Notes: a model not told the origin generated them from the sequence alone. 64,000 nucleotides of DNA from CAIWHR01 sp963713275 (GCA_963713275.1 CAVQLG010000007.1:62001-126000); one strand, 5' to 3'; numbered from the stretch's first letter, positions 37,617 to 46,336 are shown. Made by a program: numbers and translations.

Positions 37617-37997
37617 ATGAACCTCATTGCAGTCCTGGAACAGGAAGAGATCGCCCGACTGGGCAAGACGATTCCCGATTTCTCCCCCGGCGACACCGTC
37701 GTCGTGAACGTCAACGTGGTCGAAGGCGAGCGCAAGCGTGTCCAGGCCTACGAGGGCGTGGTGATCGCCAAGCGCAACCGCGGCCTCAATTCGTCGTTCG
37801 TGGTGCGCAAGATCTCGAGCGGAGAGGGTGTCGAGCGCACGTTTCAGACCTACTCGCCGCTGATCGCGAGCGTCGAGGTGAAGCGCAAAGGCGACGTGCG
37901 GCGCGCCAAGCTCTATTATCTGCGCGATCGCTCCGGCAAGTCCGCGCGTATCCGCGAGAAGCTGTCCCACCTTCACCGGGACAAGAAGGGCGCGTAG
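37617..37997 (+). CDS. rplS: 50S ribosomal protein L19
   Basis: A 126-residue protein at the subunit interface. It begins MNLIAVLEQEEIARLGK, and shows FSPGDTVVVNVNVVEGERKR, YEGVVIAKRNRGLNSSFVVR and RAKLYYLRDRSGKSARIREK, all standard for L19. GGAGAA lies nine bases before the ATG. It ends the rpsP operon; a 179-base spacer separates it from trmD. Confidence 0.97.
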   Translation: MNLIAVLEQEEIARLGKTIPDFSPGDTVVVNVNVVEGERKRVQAYEGVVIAKRNRGLNSSFVVRKISSGEGVERTFQTYSPLIASVEVKRKGDVRRAKLYYLRDRSGKSARIREKLSHLHRDKKGA

Positions 37998-38096
37998 CGG
38001 CGCCTCCCGGCGGTCTGGGAATCCGTCGGTCTTCGGTTGCTTCGGCTGCAACGGCGGGAGCAGGGTCCCTGTTTCCCCGAGTCCTCCCCGCCTTCT

Positions 38097-38182
38097 CCGA
38101 TCGCTGCGCCGAAATCGTCAGAATCCGCCCTCGCTCTCCCGCCGTTTCGCTTTCGAACCCCTGAGTCCGACCGACTCCCAGG
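38097..38182 (+). repeat. Dispersed 86-base repeat, copy B
   Basis: It shares CCGATCGCTGCG, TCGCTTTCGAACCCC, AGTCCGAC and CCCAGG, in that order, with 24175-24259. Identity is partial between the blocks. It ends directly at the hairpin that follows. Confidence 0.55.
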
Positions 38183-38208
38183 CAAGGGCAGCCCGCGGGC
38201 TGCCCTTG
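38183..38208 (+). terminator. Perfect 26-base palindrome after rplS
   Basis: CAAGGGCAGCCCG (38183-38195) is followed immediately by its reverse complement, CGGGCTGCCCTTG. Only a weak T-rich stretch (GCTGCTT) follows. It probably ends or processes the ribosomal operon transcript. Confidence 0.55.
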
Positions 38209-38415
38209 CTGCTTGGGGCCGACGCGCGCAGGCTCGACGAACGGCGGGGCGGTGCGGTTCTTGCTTTTGTCTCATCGGGGGTGCCGCAACGCCGTTCGAC
38301 GGTTACACTATCCGATGATGCCCGACGCCGGAGCCCGTGACGCCTGCTGTTTGCGCCTGCCGGGAGCGGGTGCGCCCCTTGTCGACGGCGGTCGGCCTTG
38401 GGTGGCGCGTGGGCG

Positions 38416-40227
38416 ATGAGAGCGACGCTCTACGAAGCGCTGGGCATCGCGCAGACCGCGTCCGACGAGGAAGTGCGGGGCGCGCTGCGCCGGGTGATCC
38501 GCAAGTACTACGCCAAGACCCGCGACGGCCACGGTAACGTCGAAGAGGCGCTGCGCTTCATCAACCACGCCAGTCGGATCCTGAGCGATCCCGAGCGCCG
38601 GCAGCGTTACGATCAGGAGCTTGCGCTCTCCGCCGCCAGCACCGAGGAGCGCATCGCGCACGTGGTGACCAGTGCCGTGGCGGAAGGGGGCCCGGGCAGC
38701 GATGTCCACGCCCCGGTCTCGGCGCCGTCGCCCGAGGAGCTGTTCGAGGAGCGGTTCGGCGAACCGGAGCCCAGGCCCGAGCGGGTCTCGCACCATCCGG
38801 GGTTGATCGAACACGTCGCCGCGTTCCGGCGCTCGACGCTGCTCACCGTGGCACTGTGCGTCCTGTTCGGCGGGTTCATTGCGGTCGCGATCGTTTTCGT
38901 CACGCCCGAGAACGCGGTACCGGTGGCCAAGCAGGTGCTGGTATGGTCCACGGTCACCCTGCTCGGGCTGGCACTGGTGTACGGGATCGTGCACGGCTTC
39001 GCCTGGTGGCGACAGCGGGACACCGCGTTGCCGCAGTCGCCTTCGCTGAACACCGATCTTGCCATCCTCAACTGGCGGCGCGAGAAGAGCGTGTTCCTCG
39101 GCGCCGAACAGCCGCAGGAGGACGCGAGCTGGATCTTTCAGCTGCGGATGGCCGAGCTGGAACGTGCCAAATCGGGGCGCACGAGCGAGCCGCGGCCCTG
39201 GGCGCGCCTGGGCGCGCGCATGTTCGATTACGCGCTCTGGGGTCTGGTCCTCGCCCTGCTGCTGTCCGAACTTCGCGGCGCAGGCGTGCTTTCCGACGCC
39301 CATGCTGCCTGGCTCGCCCATCCGCTGCTCGCGCCCGTGCTGATCACCGCGATCTGGATGCCCATCGAGGCGCTGCTGATCGCCTCTGTGCAAACCACGC
39401 CCGGCAAGTGGCTGTTCGGCTGCTACGTGCAGTTCTCGATCTCCGACGCCTATGCCTCGCGCGAGATGCGCGCGCAGCTCGATCGCGCGCTGCGCCGCGC
39501 CTTTCGGCTGTGGTGGGAGGGCATGGGATGCGGGTTTCCGCTGCTCGCGCCGTTCCTGATCGCCCTCGCGTACGAACGACTGGCGCAACAGCAGGAGACC
39601 GATTGGGACTCTGCGGAAGACTGCCTGGTCACACACGGGCACCACGGCTTGCTGAATTTCGCAACCGGTATCTTCGGGCTCGCGGCAATGCTCTGGCTCT
39701 ACGGTGTCGCCTGGCACCAGCCGATGGCGCAAACCATCGCTTGGGTGCAGGCACGCGTGGCGCAATCGCTACCGGCGGCCGACGCGCTGTATCCCGGGGG
39801 GTTCGGCGGCGGGGCGCTGGGACCCGGCCCCCGCTCACCACCCGCCGCCACGGGCGCCATTTCGACGGGCCCGCGAGTCGAGCCCGGGGGCGTGGGCGAG
39901 CCGATCGATCGCGAGCTCGCCACCCGCCTATCGGAGCGGCGCGCGCGCATCGCCATGCTCTCCGCCGAGGGGCCGCGGCAGTTGCGCGCCGGCAACGCCC
40001 GTCGCGCGATGGAGCTCTGTCGCGCCTGGGCGGACCTGGAGCTCGCCAACGCCGAGGCGTGGCGGTGTCTGGGCCAGGCAGCGCAGGCCGCCGGCGCGCA
40101 TCAGGAGGCCCTGAACGCGTTTCGCAAGGCCAAGCAGTTCGATCCCGGCGATCCGACGCTCGACGCCGCGATCGAGCGCAGCCAGCGCGGCATCGTCGCC
40201 GACTTCCTGAACCGCAATCGGCGGTGA
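38416..40227 (+). CDS. J-like / RDD / TPR membrane protein lacking HPD
   Basis: A 603-residue protein. Residues 1-70 form a J-like domain (LYEALGIAQTASDEEVRGAL, ILSDPERRQRYDQEL), but the HPD tripeptide needed to stimulate Hsp70 is replaced by YYAKTRDGHGN. Two helices follow near 138-200 (TLLTVALCVLFGGFIAVAIV). An RDD domain lies at about 255-420 (RLGARMFDYALWGLVLALLL, TTPGKWLFGCYV), then a linker and a C-terminal TPR-like region (AWADLELANAEAWRCLGQAA). It cannot act as a normal DnaJ co-chaperone; a scaffold or sensor is more likely. It stands alone, with rfaE2 convergent downstream. Function unknown. Confidence 0.78.
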   Translation: MRATLYEALGIAQTASDEEVRGALRRVIRKYYAKTRDGHGNVEEALRFINHASRILSDPERRQRYDQELALSAASTEERIAHVVTSAVAEGGPGSDVHAPVSAPSPEELFEERFGEPEPRPERVSHHPGLIEHVAAFRRSTLLTVALCVLFGGFIAVAIVFVTPENAVPVAKQVLVWSTVTLLGLALVYGIVHGFAWWRQRDTALPQSPSLNTDLAILNWRREKSVFLGAEQPQEDASWIFQLRMAELERAKSGRTSEPRPWARLGARMFDYALWGLVLALLLSELRGAGVLSDAHAAWLAHPLLAPVLITAIWMPIEALLIASVQTTPGKWLFGCYVQFSISDAYASREMRAQLDRALRRAFRLWWEGMGCGFPLLAPFLIALAYERLAQQQETDWDSAEDCLVTHGHHGLLNFATGIFGLAAMLWLYGVAWHQPMAQTIAWVQARVAQSLPAADALYPGGFGGGALGPGPRSPPAATGAISTGPRVEPGGVGEPIDRELATRLSERRARIAMLSAEGPRQLRAGNARRAMELCRAWADLELANAEAWRCLGQAAQAAGAHQEALNAFRKAKQFDPGDPTLDAAIERSQRGIVADFLNRNRR

Positions 40228-40286
40228 GCGATCGCTCGCCGCACTTCGCCCGGCAGGCGCGCGCCTCGCGACGGGCCCAGGCGCGT

Positions 40287-40799
40287 TCAGCGCGCGCCCG
40301 CCGCGCGACGGATGCGCTCGACGAGCGCCGTGGTCGAGCGCTCGAACGCGAAGGGGATGGCGGCGAAGCAGCCGCCGGCGGCGATCACCTCGGCGGCGCC
40401 GGCGGTGGTCTGCGCGGAGTAGTCGCCACCCTTGACCAGGACGTCGGGCAGCACGGCGATGATCAGCGCGCGCGGCGTGTCCTCGTCGAAGGGCACGACC
40501 AGGTCCACCGCCTCGAGTCCCGCCAGCACGGCCATCCGGTCGGCGAGCGGGTTCAGCGGGCGGTCGTCGCCCTTGCCGAGGCGGCGCACCGATGCGTCGG
40601 AATTGACCGCGACGAGGAGCGCCGCACCAAGCCCGCGCGCCTGGTCGAGATAGGTGACGTGCCCGCGATGCAGGACGTCGAACACGCCGTTGGTCATCAC
40701 CAGCGGCCGCGGCAGCGCGGCGGCGCGCTCGAGGACGTGCGCGGTTTCGACGATCTTGCGCGGGTAACGCGGCGGTGGGATGCGGAGCGCAGCTGACAT
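40287..40799 (-). CDS. rfaE2: D-glycero-beta-D-manno-heptose 1-phosphate adenylyltransferase
   Basis: A 170-residue nucleotidyltransferase corresponding to the C-terminal half of HldE. TNGVFDVLHRGHVTYLDQAR carries the HxGH motif; RPLNPLADRMAVLAGLEAVD and VLVKGGDYS follow. It makes ADP-D-glycero-beta-D-manno-heptose for the lipopolysaccharide core. The kinase half is separate and outside the window. The gene follows dolP by seven bases at the end of the lpoA-yraN-diaA-dolP run. Confidence 0.93.
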   Translation of the reverse strand: MSAALRIPPPRYPRKIVETAHVLERAAALPRPLVMTNGVFDVLHRGHVTYLDQARGLGAALLVAVNSDASVRRLGKGDDRPLNPLADRMAVLAGLEAVDLVVPFDEDTPRALIIAVLPDVLVKGGDYSAQTTAGAAEVIAAGGCFAAIPFAFERSTTALVERIRRAAGAR

Positions 40800-40806
40800 C
40801 CGCGTC

Positions 40807-41403
40807 TCAATTCGTGTACTCGATCACCTTGACCACGCGTAACACGCCCGCTGTCGTCGCGGCGATCTGCGTCGCCGTCGCCGCCTCGTCGCGGGTGAGC
40901 AGGCCCATCAGGTAGACCACGCCGGTCTCGGTCACGACCTTGATCTGGTTCGGCGCGAACTTGCCCTCTTCGAAGAGGCGCGCCTTCACCTTGGACGTGA
41001 TGGACGCGTCCTGGGTGCGGGCGCCAAGATCGCTGTTCGGGCCGACCGAGAGCTCGTTGTGCACGACGCGCACGCGGTCGGTCGCTTGGGCGATGCGGCC
41101 GATCTCCTCGCGCATCGCCGGCGTCGGCACTTCGCCGGTGAGCAGCACGACGCCGTTGTAGCTGGTGGCATTGACGTGGACGTTCTCGTTCGCGACCGTC
41201 TCGTTCGTCACGAGCCTGAGTTCGATGGTCTCGTCGTCGATCTGGGCGCCCGTCGACCGGGGATCGGTCGCGACGATGATCGCGTGCCCCACGCCGACGG
41301 CGACCAGGGCGGGGGCGCAGCCCACGAGGGCGAGCGCGGCCGCGATCAACGCGCCGTGGAGCAGGAACGCGCGCGCGCCAACTCCCGTGGCGCGCCGGCA
41401 CAC
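40807..41403 (-). CDS. dolP: BON-domain outer-membrane lipoprotein (DolP/YraP-like)
   Basis: A 198-residue lipoprotein with a hydrophobic signal (AFLLHGALIAAALALVGC) ending in a lipobox, then two BON domains: VHVNATSYNGVVLLTGEVPT and IKVVTETGVVYLMGLLTRDE, and the end AGVLRVVKVIEYTN. DolP supports outer-membrane integrity and septal peptidoglycan remodelling. The start is uncertain: GTG at 41403 is proposed, as the frame runs open to 41523 into diaA without similarity. Position after diaA matches E. coli. Confidence 0.88.
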   Translation of the reverse strand: MCRRATGVGARAFLLHGALIAAALALVGCAPALVAVGVGHAIIVATDPRSTGAQIDDETIELRLVTNETVANENVHVNATSYNGVVLLTGEVPTPAMREEIGRIAQATDRVRVVHNELSVGPNSDLGARTQDASITSKVKARLFEEGKFAPNQIKVVTETGVVYLMGLLTRDEAATATQIAATTAGVLRVVKVIEYTN

Positions 41404-41474
41404 GGCCCGCCGATCGGGACTTCTCGCCGCAGTCCGGAGGAAGTGCTGCGCACCCCGGTGCGCGCCCGACGGGT

Positions 41475-42068
41475 TCAAGGCTCCTCTCCCAGAAGGGCGG
41501 CGTCGATGGCGTCGCAGAGGCAATGGATGATCAGCAGGTGCACTTCCTGGACGCGCGCGGTGCGCTCGTGCGGAACGCAGACCTGAACGTCCGCGTCGTG
41601 CAGCATGCGCGCAATCCGGCCGCCGCCGCGACCCGTCAGCGCGACGACGCGCATCTCGCGGTCGCGGGCGGCCTCGATCGCCGCGATCACGTTCGGCGAA
41701 TTGCCCGAGGTCGAAATGGCCAGCAGCACGTCGCCGCGGCCTCCGAGCGCACGCACTTGCTTGGCGAACACCTGCTCGAACGAGTAGTCGTTGGCGACTG
41801 CGCTCAGGATCGACGAGTCCGTCGCCAGCGAGATCGCCGGAAGCTCGGGCCGCTCGCGCTCGAAGCGGCCGACCATCTCCGCGGCGAAGTGCTGCGCGTC
41901 CGCGGCCGAGCCGCCGTTCCCGCAGGCGAGGACCTTGCCGTCGGCCAGAAGCGCGCCGGTCATCACCGCGGCGGCGTTCGCGATCGCCGGGGCGAGCAGT
42001 TCCGCTGCGTCGAGCTTGAGCTGGGCGCTGTCGGCGAAGTGCCGGCGGATGCGCGGTACGTGGTCCAT
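41475..42068 (-). CDS. diaA: SIS-domain protein, DiaA/GmhA family
   Basis: A 197-residue sugar isomerase fold: ACGNGGSAADAQHFAAEMVG, SLATDSSILSAVANDYSFEQ and LLAISTSGNSPNVIAAIEAA. Gene order rsmI/lpoA-yraN-diaA-dolP is that of E. coli, where DiaA binds DnaA and promotes initiation. GmhA phosphoheptose isomerase has the same fold, and rfaE2 lies in the same cluster, so a heptose role is equally possible; Betaproteobacteria often have only this copy. GNGGSAADAQHFAAE is compatible with either. Start ATG 42068. Confidence 0.8.
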   Translation of the reverse strand: MDHVPRIRRHFADSAQLKLDAAELLAPAIANAAAVMTGALLADGKVLACGNGGSAADAQHFAAEMVGRFERERPELPAISLATDSSILSAVANDYSFEQVFAKQVRALGGRGDVLLAISTSGNSPNVIAAIEAARDREMRVVALTGRGGGRIARMLHDADVQVCVPHERTARVQEVHLLIIHCLCDAIDAALLGEEP

Positions 42069-42132
42069 TCGGGGGGCGTGTCGTTCGGGATCGGCGGATT
42101 GTAGCAACAAGGCGCCGATCGCCTCCCTGAGT

Positions 42133-42585
42133 TCAGGTGGAAATCACGTCCTGCAGCCACTCGATCCGCGCCGGGTCGAGCGCATCGAGCAGCAGCGCGT
42201 CGAAGCGGCAGCAGGGTGTCCCGCTCAGCCCGGCGAGATAGAGACTCGCGGCCTGGATCAGCCGCTTGCGCTTGGCTGCGGTGATGCTCGCGGCGGCGCC
42301 ACCGAACGACCGCCCGCGGCGCAGGCGCACCTCCACGAAGACGAGGGTGGCGCCGTCGCGCGCGACGAGGTCGAGCTCCCCGCACCGGCGGCGATAGTTG
42401 CGCTCGATGATCGACAGGCCGCGCGCTTCGAGGAACGCCGCACCCAGGCGTTCGGCCTCGGCGCCCTTCGTAGGCGGCTGCCCCCGCGTCCGGCATTCGC
42501 CCTTGGGGCGGCCCTGCGGGGACGATGGCTGGCCTGCGTGCTGCGCACTCCGGCATTCGCCCTTGGGGCGGCCCTGCGGGCTCAT
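42133..42585 (-). CDS. yraN: YraN (UPF0102) family nuclease-like protein with repeat-derived N-terminus
   Basis: The conserved part starts KGAEAERLGAAFLEARGLSI and has the restriction-endonuclease-like core RRRCGELDLVARDGATLVFV (E-x(n)-D-x(n)-EVK-like VEVRLR), then ITAAKRKRLIQAASLYL. The exact role is unknown. The only in-frame start codon upstream is ATG 42585, which lies just outside one of two identical 30-bp repeats. About 40 extra residues, with SPQGRPKGECR present twice, therefore precede the usual start. No good Shine-Dalgarno is seen. Total 150 residues, against about 120-130 for the family. Confidence 0.85.
   Translation of the reverse strand: MSPQGRPKGECRSAQHAGQPSSPQGRPKGECRTRGQPPTKGAEAERLGAAFLEARGLSIIERNYRRRCGELDLVARDGATLVFVEVRLRRGRSFGGAAASITAAKRKRLIQAASLYLAGLSGTPCCRFDALLLDALDPARIEWLQDVIST
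42489..42580. repeat. Two identical 32-bp repeats, 60-bp period
   Basis: TCCGGCATTCGCCCTTGGGG (continuing CGGCCCTGCGGG) is present at 42489-42520 and 42549-42580 without a mismatch. The period of 60 bases preserves the yraN frame, giving two SPQGRPKGECR blocks. The 28 bases between are unique. No other copy was noticed in the window. Confidence 0.85.
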
Positions 42586-42613
42586 GATAGGAGGCGCCGC
42601 GCGGCCAGGGGAC

Positions 42614-43852
42614 CTACCGGGGCGCGGCGGCTTCGAGCCGCCCGCCTTGCAGGCGCACGTGCCGTCCTTCACGACGGAACACTCGCGAATTCCCCAGCGA
42701 CAGATGGCCGGTGGCACCGTCGATCTCCAGCGACGCCGGCGGGCCGTCGACGAACGCGCGGGCGACGCGGAAAGCGTCGATGCCCAGGGCGTACAACCGC
42801 TCCAGCGAGGTGGTCGGGTAGTCGTTGCGCGGCAATCCGTCCACGGACGGGTCGAGCGGATCGGCGAGCCAGGGCACTTCGACGAACTGCAGGCCGTCGA
42901 GATCGTGCTGGCTTTCGAACTGCAAGCGGTCGTGGGCCTGGCTGCTCGTGAACACCGGAGCCGTACCGACGAAGGACTTCACCAGTGCCACGTCCGGTCC
43001 GTCGACAGCGAGCAAGACAGCATCCTTGGGTATGCGGCCGAGGGCTCGGCGCAGCTGCGCCAGGCCCTCCAGCGAGCGATCGAACCGGAGCACCTCCGGC
43101 CGGCCGCCGCCCTGCAGGAGCCACTCGTCGACGAACGCGGCCGCAAAGCGCTTTTGCAGCGGCGCATCGGCGCCGATCACCGCGACGGTCTGCACGCCCT
43201 GCGCCTGCACGATGCGCGCTAGCTGCCTGCCTTCGGCTTCGATGGCGAGCGTCAGCGCGTAGACGCGCGGGGGCAGCACCTGGCCTTCGTCCAGCTGGTT
43301 CAAGGCGAGCGTGACGGGCAGTTCGCCGTCGACGATCGCGAGCGCGCGCAGGTCGTCGCGAACCAGCGGTCCGACAACGACACGCGCTCCGAGCGCGCGC
43401 GCCTCGGCGAAGGCTGGCATGGGATCGCCATCGGCGTGCGAGAGGACGCGGGTGCGGGGCCCGCCGCCCTGTGCCGCCGCGAGAAACCCGGCGCGCACCG
43501 CGGCTGCGGCCCGACCGTAGGGGGCGGAGTCGAGCGGCAGGACGAGGACGATCGGAACCGGGCCGTCCGGCGGCGGTGCTGCGGCCGGGTCGCCGGCCGC
43601 CGGGCTCGCGCTGCCGCGCGGCGGGGCGGCAGGCTCGCCACCTTCCGGCCCGGTCGACGTGTCCGGCGTCGCCTTCGCGTCCGCCCTCGGCGCCGGCACT
43701 CCAACGGCCGGTGGCGGGGAGTCGCTTGTCGCGTCGGCCGCACCGGCGGAGAATGCCGGCAGCCCGAAGATCGCGATCGCGAGCAGCGCGAACACGACGC
43801 CGCGTGGTCGCAGTGCGCCTGGGGCCACGCGGGCAGGCGGTCGGCAGGGCAT
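42614..43852 (-). CDS. lpoA: Penicillin-binding protein activator, LpoA-like
   Basis: A 412-residue protein with the periplasmic-binding-like fold of the LpoA C-terminal domain: PIVLVLPLDSAPYGRAAAAV near residue 100, ARVVVGPLVRDDLRALA, LALNQLDEG, VAVIGADAPLQKRFAAAFVD, FTSSQAHDRL and YALGIDAFRVA. LpoA activates PBP1A from the outer membrane. The N-terminus has a signal sequence (GVVFALLAIAIFGLPAFSAG) without a lipobox cysteine, and no TPR domain, so it may be soluble in the periplasm. A -10 at 43943-43938 lies inside rsmI. Yranked first in the minus-strand cluster that continues with yraN. Confidence 0.85.
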   Translation of the reverse strand: MPCRPPARVAPGALRPRGVVFALLAIAIFGLPAFSAGAADATSDSPPPAVGVPAPRADAKATPDTSTGPEGGEPAAPPRGSASPAAGDPAAAPPPDGPVPIVLVLPLDSAPYGRAAAAVRAGFLAAAQGGGPRTRVLSHADGDPMPAFAEARALGARVVVGPLVRDDLRALAIVDGELPVTLALNQLDEGQVLPPRVYALTLAIEAEGRQLARIVQAQGVQTVAVIGADAPLQKRFAAAFVDEWLLQGGGRPEVLRFDRSLEGLAQLRRALGRIPKDAVLLAVDGPDVALVKSFVGTAPVFTSSQAHDRLQFESQHDLDGLQFVEVPWLADPLDPSVDGLPRNDYPTTSLERLYALGIDAFRVARAFVDGPPASLEIDGATGHLSLGNSRVFRREGRHVRLQGGRLEAAAPR

Positions 43853-43863
43853 CGGGGGCGAGT

Positions 43864-44766
43864 GTGGCGGCAGCGGCGGATTGGGAACAGACGGGTCACG
43901 GGGGAAGGCCCGTCGAGCAACCGGCGATCGCGGGAACATTATATGTGGTCGCGACACCGGTCGGGAACCTGCGCGACCTCGGGTTGCGCGCGTTCGACGT
44001 CCTTGCGTCGGCCAACGTCATCGCCGCCGAAGATACCCGGGTTACCGGGGTGCTGCTGCGCCACTACGGGATTGCGACGCGCCCGGTCTCGATTCGCGAG
44101 CACAACGAAGCGCGCCGCGCCGCCGAGGTGATCGATTGGCTGCGCGCCGGGCGCAGCGTCGCGCTGGTCAGCGATGCGGGCACTCCTGGGGTCTGCGACC
44201 CGGGCGCGCGCGTGGTCGCCGCCGTGCGTGCAGCCGGCTGCCCGGTGGTGCCGATTCCCGGTGCGAATGCGGCAATCGCGGCGATCTCGGCTGCGGGACT
44301 CGCCGCCGAACGCTTCGTGTTTCTCGGCTTTCTGCCGCAGCCCTCGCGTGCCCGGCGCTTGCTCCTGGAGCGCGTCGCCAGCCTGCCGTGCGCGCTGGTC
44401 TGCTACGAGGCGCCGCACCGCGTTCGTGCCACGGCGGCCGACCTCGCCGCCTGCTGCGGCGGAACGCGCGAGCTCGTGGTGGCGCGCGAGCTCACCAAGA
44501 AGCACGAGTCGATCGCTCGCCTGCCGCTCGCCGACGCGCCGGGCTGGTTCGACGCCAACCCGCATCGTGAGCGCGGCGAGTTCGTGCTCGTCGTCGATCG
44601 GGGTCCGGCCGAGGACAAGGCGCCGGCGGCAAGCGGCCTCGACGCCCGGCTGCTGCTGCGGGCGCTGCTCGAGGAATTGCCGCCGGCGCGCGCCGCGCGT
44701 GTTGCCGCCACCGCCACCGGACTGCCACGTGCGCAGCTGTACGCGCTGGCGGTTTCGCTGCAATGA
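43864..44766 (+). CDS. rsmI: 16S rRNA (cytidine(1402)-2'-O)-methyltransferase RsmI
   Basis: A 300-residue SAM methyltransferase acting on C1402 in the decoding centre. GTLYVVATPVGNLRDLGLRA near residues 24-43 is the family start; AEDTRVTGVLLRHYGI, LVSDAGTPGVCDPG, PIPGANAAIAAISAAGL and ARELTKKHESI follow. GTG 43864 is the likely start; it is only 11 bases from the divergent lpoA start, so each promoter must lie within the other gene. Its end abuts the transposase remnants. Confidence 0.94.
   Translation: MAAAADWEQTGHGGRPVEQPAIAGTLYVVATPVGNLRDLGLRAFDVLASANVIAAEDTRVTGVLLRHYGIATRPVSIREHNEARRAAEVIDWLRAGRSVALVSDAGTPGVCDPGARVVAAVRAAGCPVVPIPGANAAIAAISAAGLAAERFVFLGFLPQPSRARRLLLERVASLPCALVCYEAPHRVRATAADLAACCGGTRELVVARELTKKHESIARLPLADAPGWFDANPHRERGEFVLVVDRGPAEDKAPAASGLDARLLLRALLEELPPARAARVAATATGLPRAQLYALAVSLQ
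43938..43943 (-). promoter_or_regulatory. -10 element for lpoA inside rsmI
   Basis: A perfect TATAAT reads on the minus strand at 43943-43938, about 85 bases before the lpoA start. The -35 region (about 43961-43966) is poor. It overlaps rsmI codons for TLYV. Confidence 0.4.
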
Positions 44767-44834
44767 CGCCCGGGAGCCCGGAGCGCGTGGGTCGACCCGG
44801 TGCCGCGGCGTCGGGCGGACCTAGGCTCGTCTCG

Positions 44835-45832
44835 CTGCTGCGCAGGCAATAGACGCCGGGATGGGTGGCCATCGTGCCCGCGACCGGCGCCTTCTCCCAC
44901 GTCAGCGCGGTGACGATCTCACCCGTGGCATCGGTGATGAGCTGCCAGGTGTAATGCTGACTGGCGCCGCGGCTTCGCTGCTGCAGGCGGCCAATCCGCG
45001 CCAGCAGGCGGTCGCGACGCTTCTCACCACGCGGTTGCTGCAAGCCGGCAGCGATCTTGGCCAAGCCAGCCTCGAACCGCTGCGCGAAGCGTGCCATGAT
45101 GGCGGCTTCCTTCGCCTCCCGCCGTTGCGAATGGCAGTAGAGGAGGACCTCGTTGCCGTCGGCACTGAGCTCCGCTGCAGCTGCACCGTCTCCCCGTTTG
45201 CCGTCTCGATGCTGACGCCTGGCTGGCATCGAATTGCCGCTGGCCCCCACGGCGAACCACCAAATAACGGTAGCGCTGCGCGACCAACCACGCCAGATTG
45301 GCAGCGGTGGCGATGCCGGCATCCATGATGACCAGCGCGCCCGCCGGGGCCGCGAGCCCGGCCAGCATCTCCGCCAGCGTGCTGCCCTCGCTGACATTGC
45401 CCGCAAAGGTCCGCGACCGGCGTACGAAACCACTCCCATCGAGCACCAAGCCCAACGTGACCAGCGGGCAATCGCTGCGCTTCTCCTTCGACCGGCCACG
45501 CTGGGCTTTGGGGTTGCCCGCCGCGTCACCTTCGAAAAAGGTGTTGGTCAGGTCATAGAGAGTCACCGTCGTTGCCAGCGCGAAGAGCGTGTGCACCGCG
45601 CTGAACAGGTGCTCTTCCAGCGCCGCGCGATGGCGCAGCAACCGGTCCGACGCCCGGTACAAGCGCATGTGCGAGAAGCTATCGAAGTCGACGTCGAGCA
45701 ATTCCCCCAACGCACTCTGCGTCTGCAGCCAGTTCCAGGTGGCGAGTTCGGAGCCCGGTTGCGCCATGCGCCCAATGACATTACCCACGATCGCCGCCCG
45801 CATCACCCCGTTGACACGCAAGGCGGTGAGAG
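44835..45832 (-). mobile_element. IS1634/IS4-superfamily transposase remnant
   Basis: Reading leftward, the first part is GNVIGRMAQPGSELATWNWL, ALGELLDVDF, VTLYDLTNTFFEGDA, KEKRSDCPLVTLGLVLDGSG and ALVIMDAGIATAANL (DDE transposase). Around 45210-45235 the frame shifts, then continues LLYCHSQRREAKEAAIMARF, RIGRLQQRSRGASQHYTW and ends HPGVYCLRSS. Both termini and any inverted repeats are missing. The element is a dead fragment whose 5' end abuts the next remnant. Confidence 0.82.
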
Positions 45833-46336
45833 GTCTGGTTCTGGGCGGCGTATCTGGTGACGACGCAAACGCCAGGCATTTCCGCGTTGCAGTTCCAGCG
45901 GCAACTTGGGTTCGCCCGTTACGAGACGGCGTTCCAAATGCTGCACAAGTTGCGGGCGGCAATGGTGCGCCGCGACCGAGACCGCATTGGCGCACTGTGG
46001 CCGGTCGAGGTCGACGAGGTCCTCATCGGCGGTAAGACGCGCGGCGAAGGGCGCGGCGTTCACCACAAGACGTACGTCGCCGGGGCCGTCGAGGTGCGCA
46101 GTAAGCAGGCACCACGCGGGCGGCGCGCCGTCTACGCTGGGCGTCTGCGCTTGCAGGTGCTGGCTGATCGCGGGAAGCGCTCGCTGGAGGCGTTCGTCAC
46201 CGACAGTATCCAGACGCACACCCGCGTCATCACCGACGGCTGGCAGGGGTACGACAACGTGGCGGCCATGGGCTACGACCACGATTCGGTGGTGCTTGGC
46301 GGCGACCCGGAGAAGGCTGACCAGGCGCTGCCGTCG
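45833..46336 (+). mobile_element. IS1595-family (ISXO2-like) transposase remnant
   Basis: From VWFWAAYLVTTQTPGISALQ the frame gives FQRQLGFARYETAFQMLHKL, VEVDEVLIGGKTRGEGRGVH, RVITDGWQGYD and ends GDPEKADQALP. The N-terminal zinc ribbon and the C-terminal catalytic end are gone. A TGA lies just upstream in frame. The right edge merges into the 3' end of recN. Confidence 0.82.

Larger units (their letters stand above)
37998..38415. other. Intergenic region after rplS
   Basis: No gene is supported in these 418 bases. It contains copy B of the dispersed repeat (38097-38182), a perfect hairpin directly after it, and TACACT at about 38306 as a possible -10 for the next gene. Short frames here look random. 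Confidence 0.45.

Noticed and set aside
45803..46336. Natural C-terminal extension of RecN
   Set aside because: The added residues are antisense of an IS1595 transposase; RecN families end near the EITARTRAHA segment.
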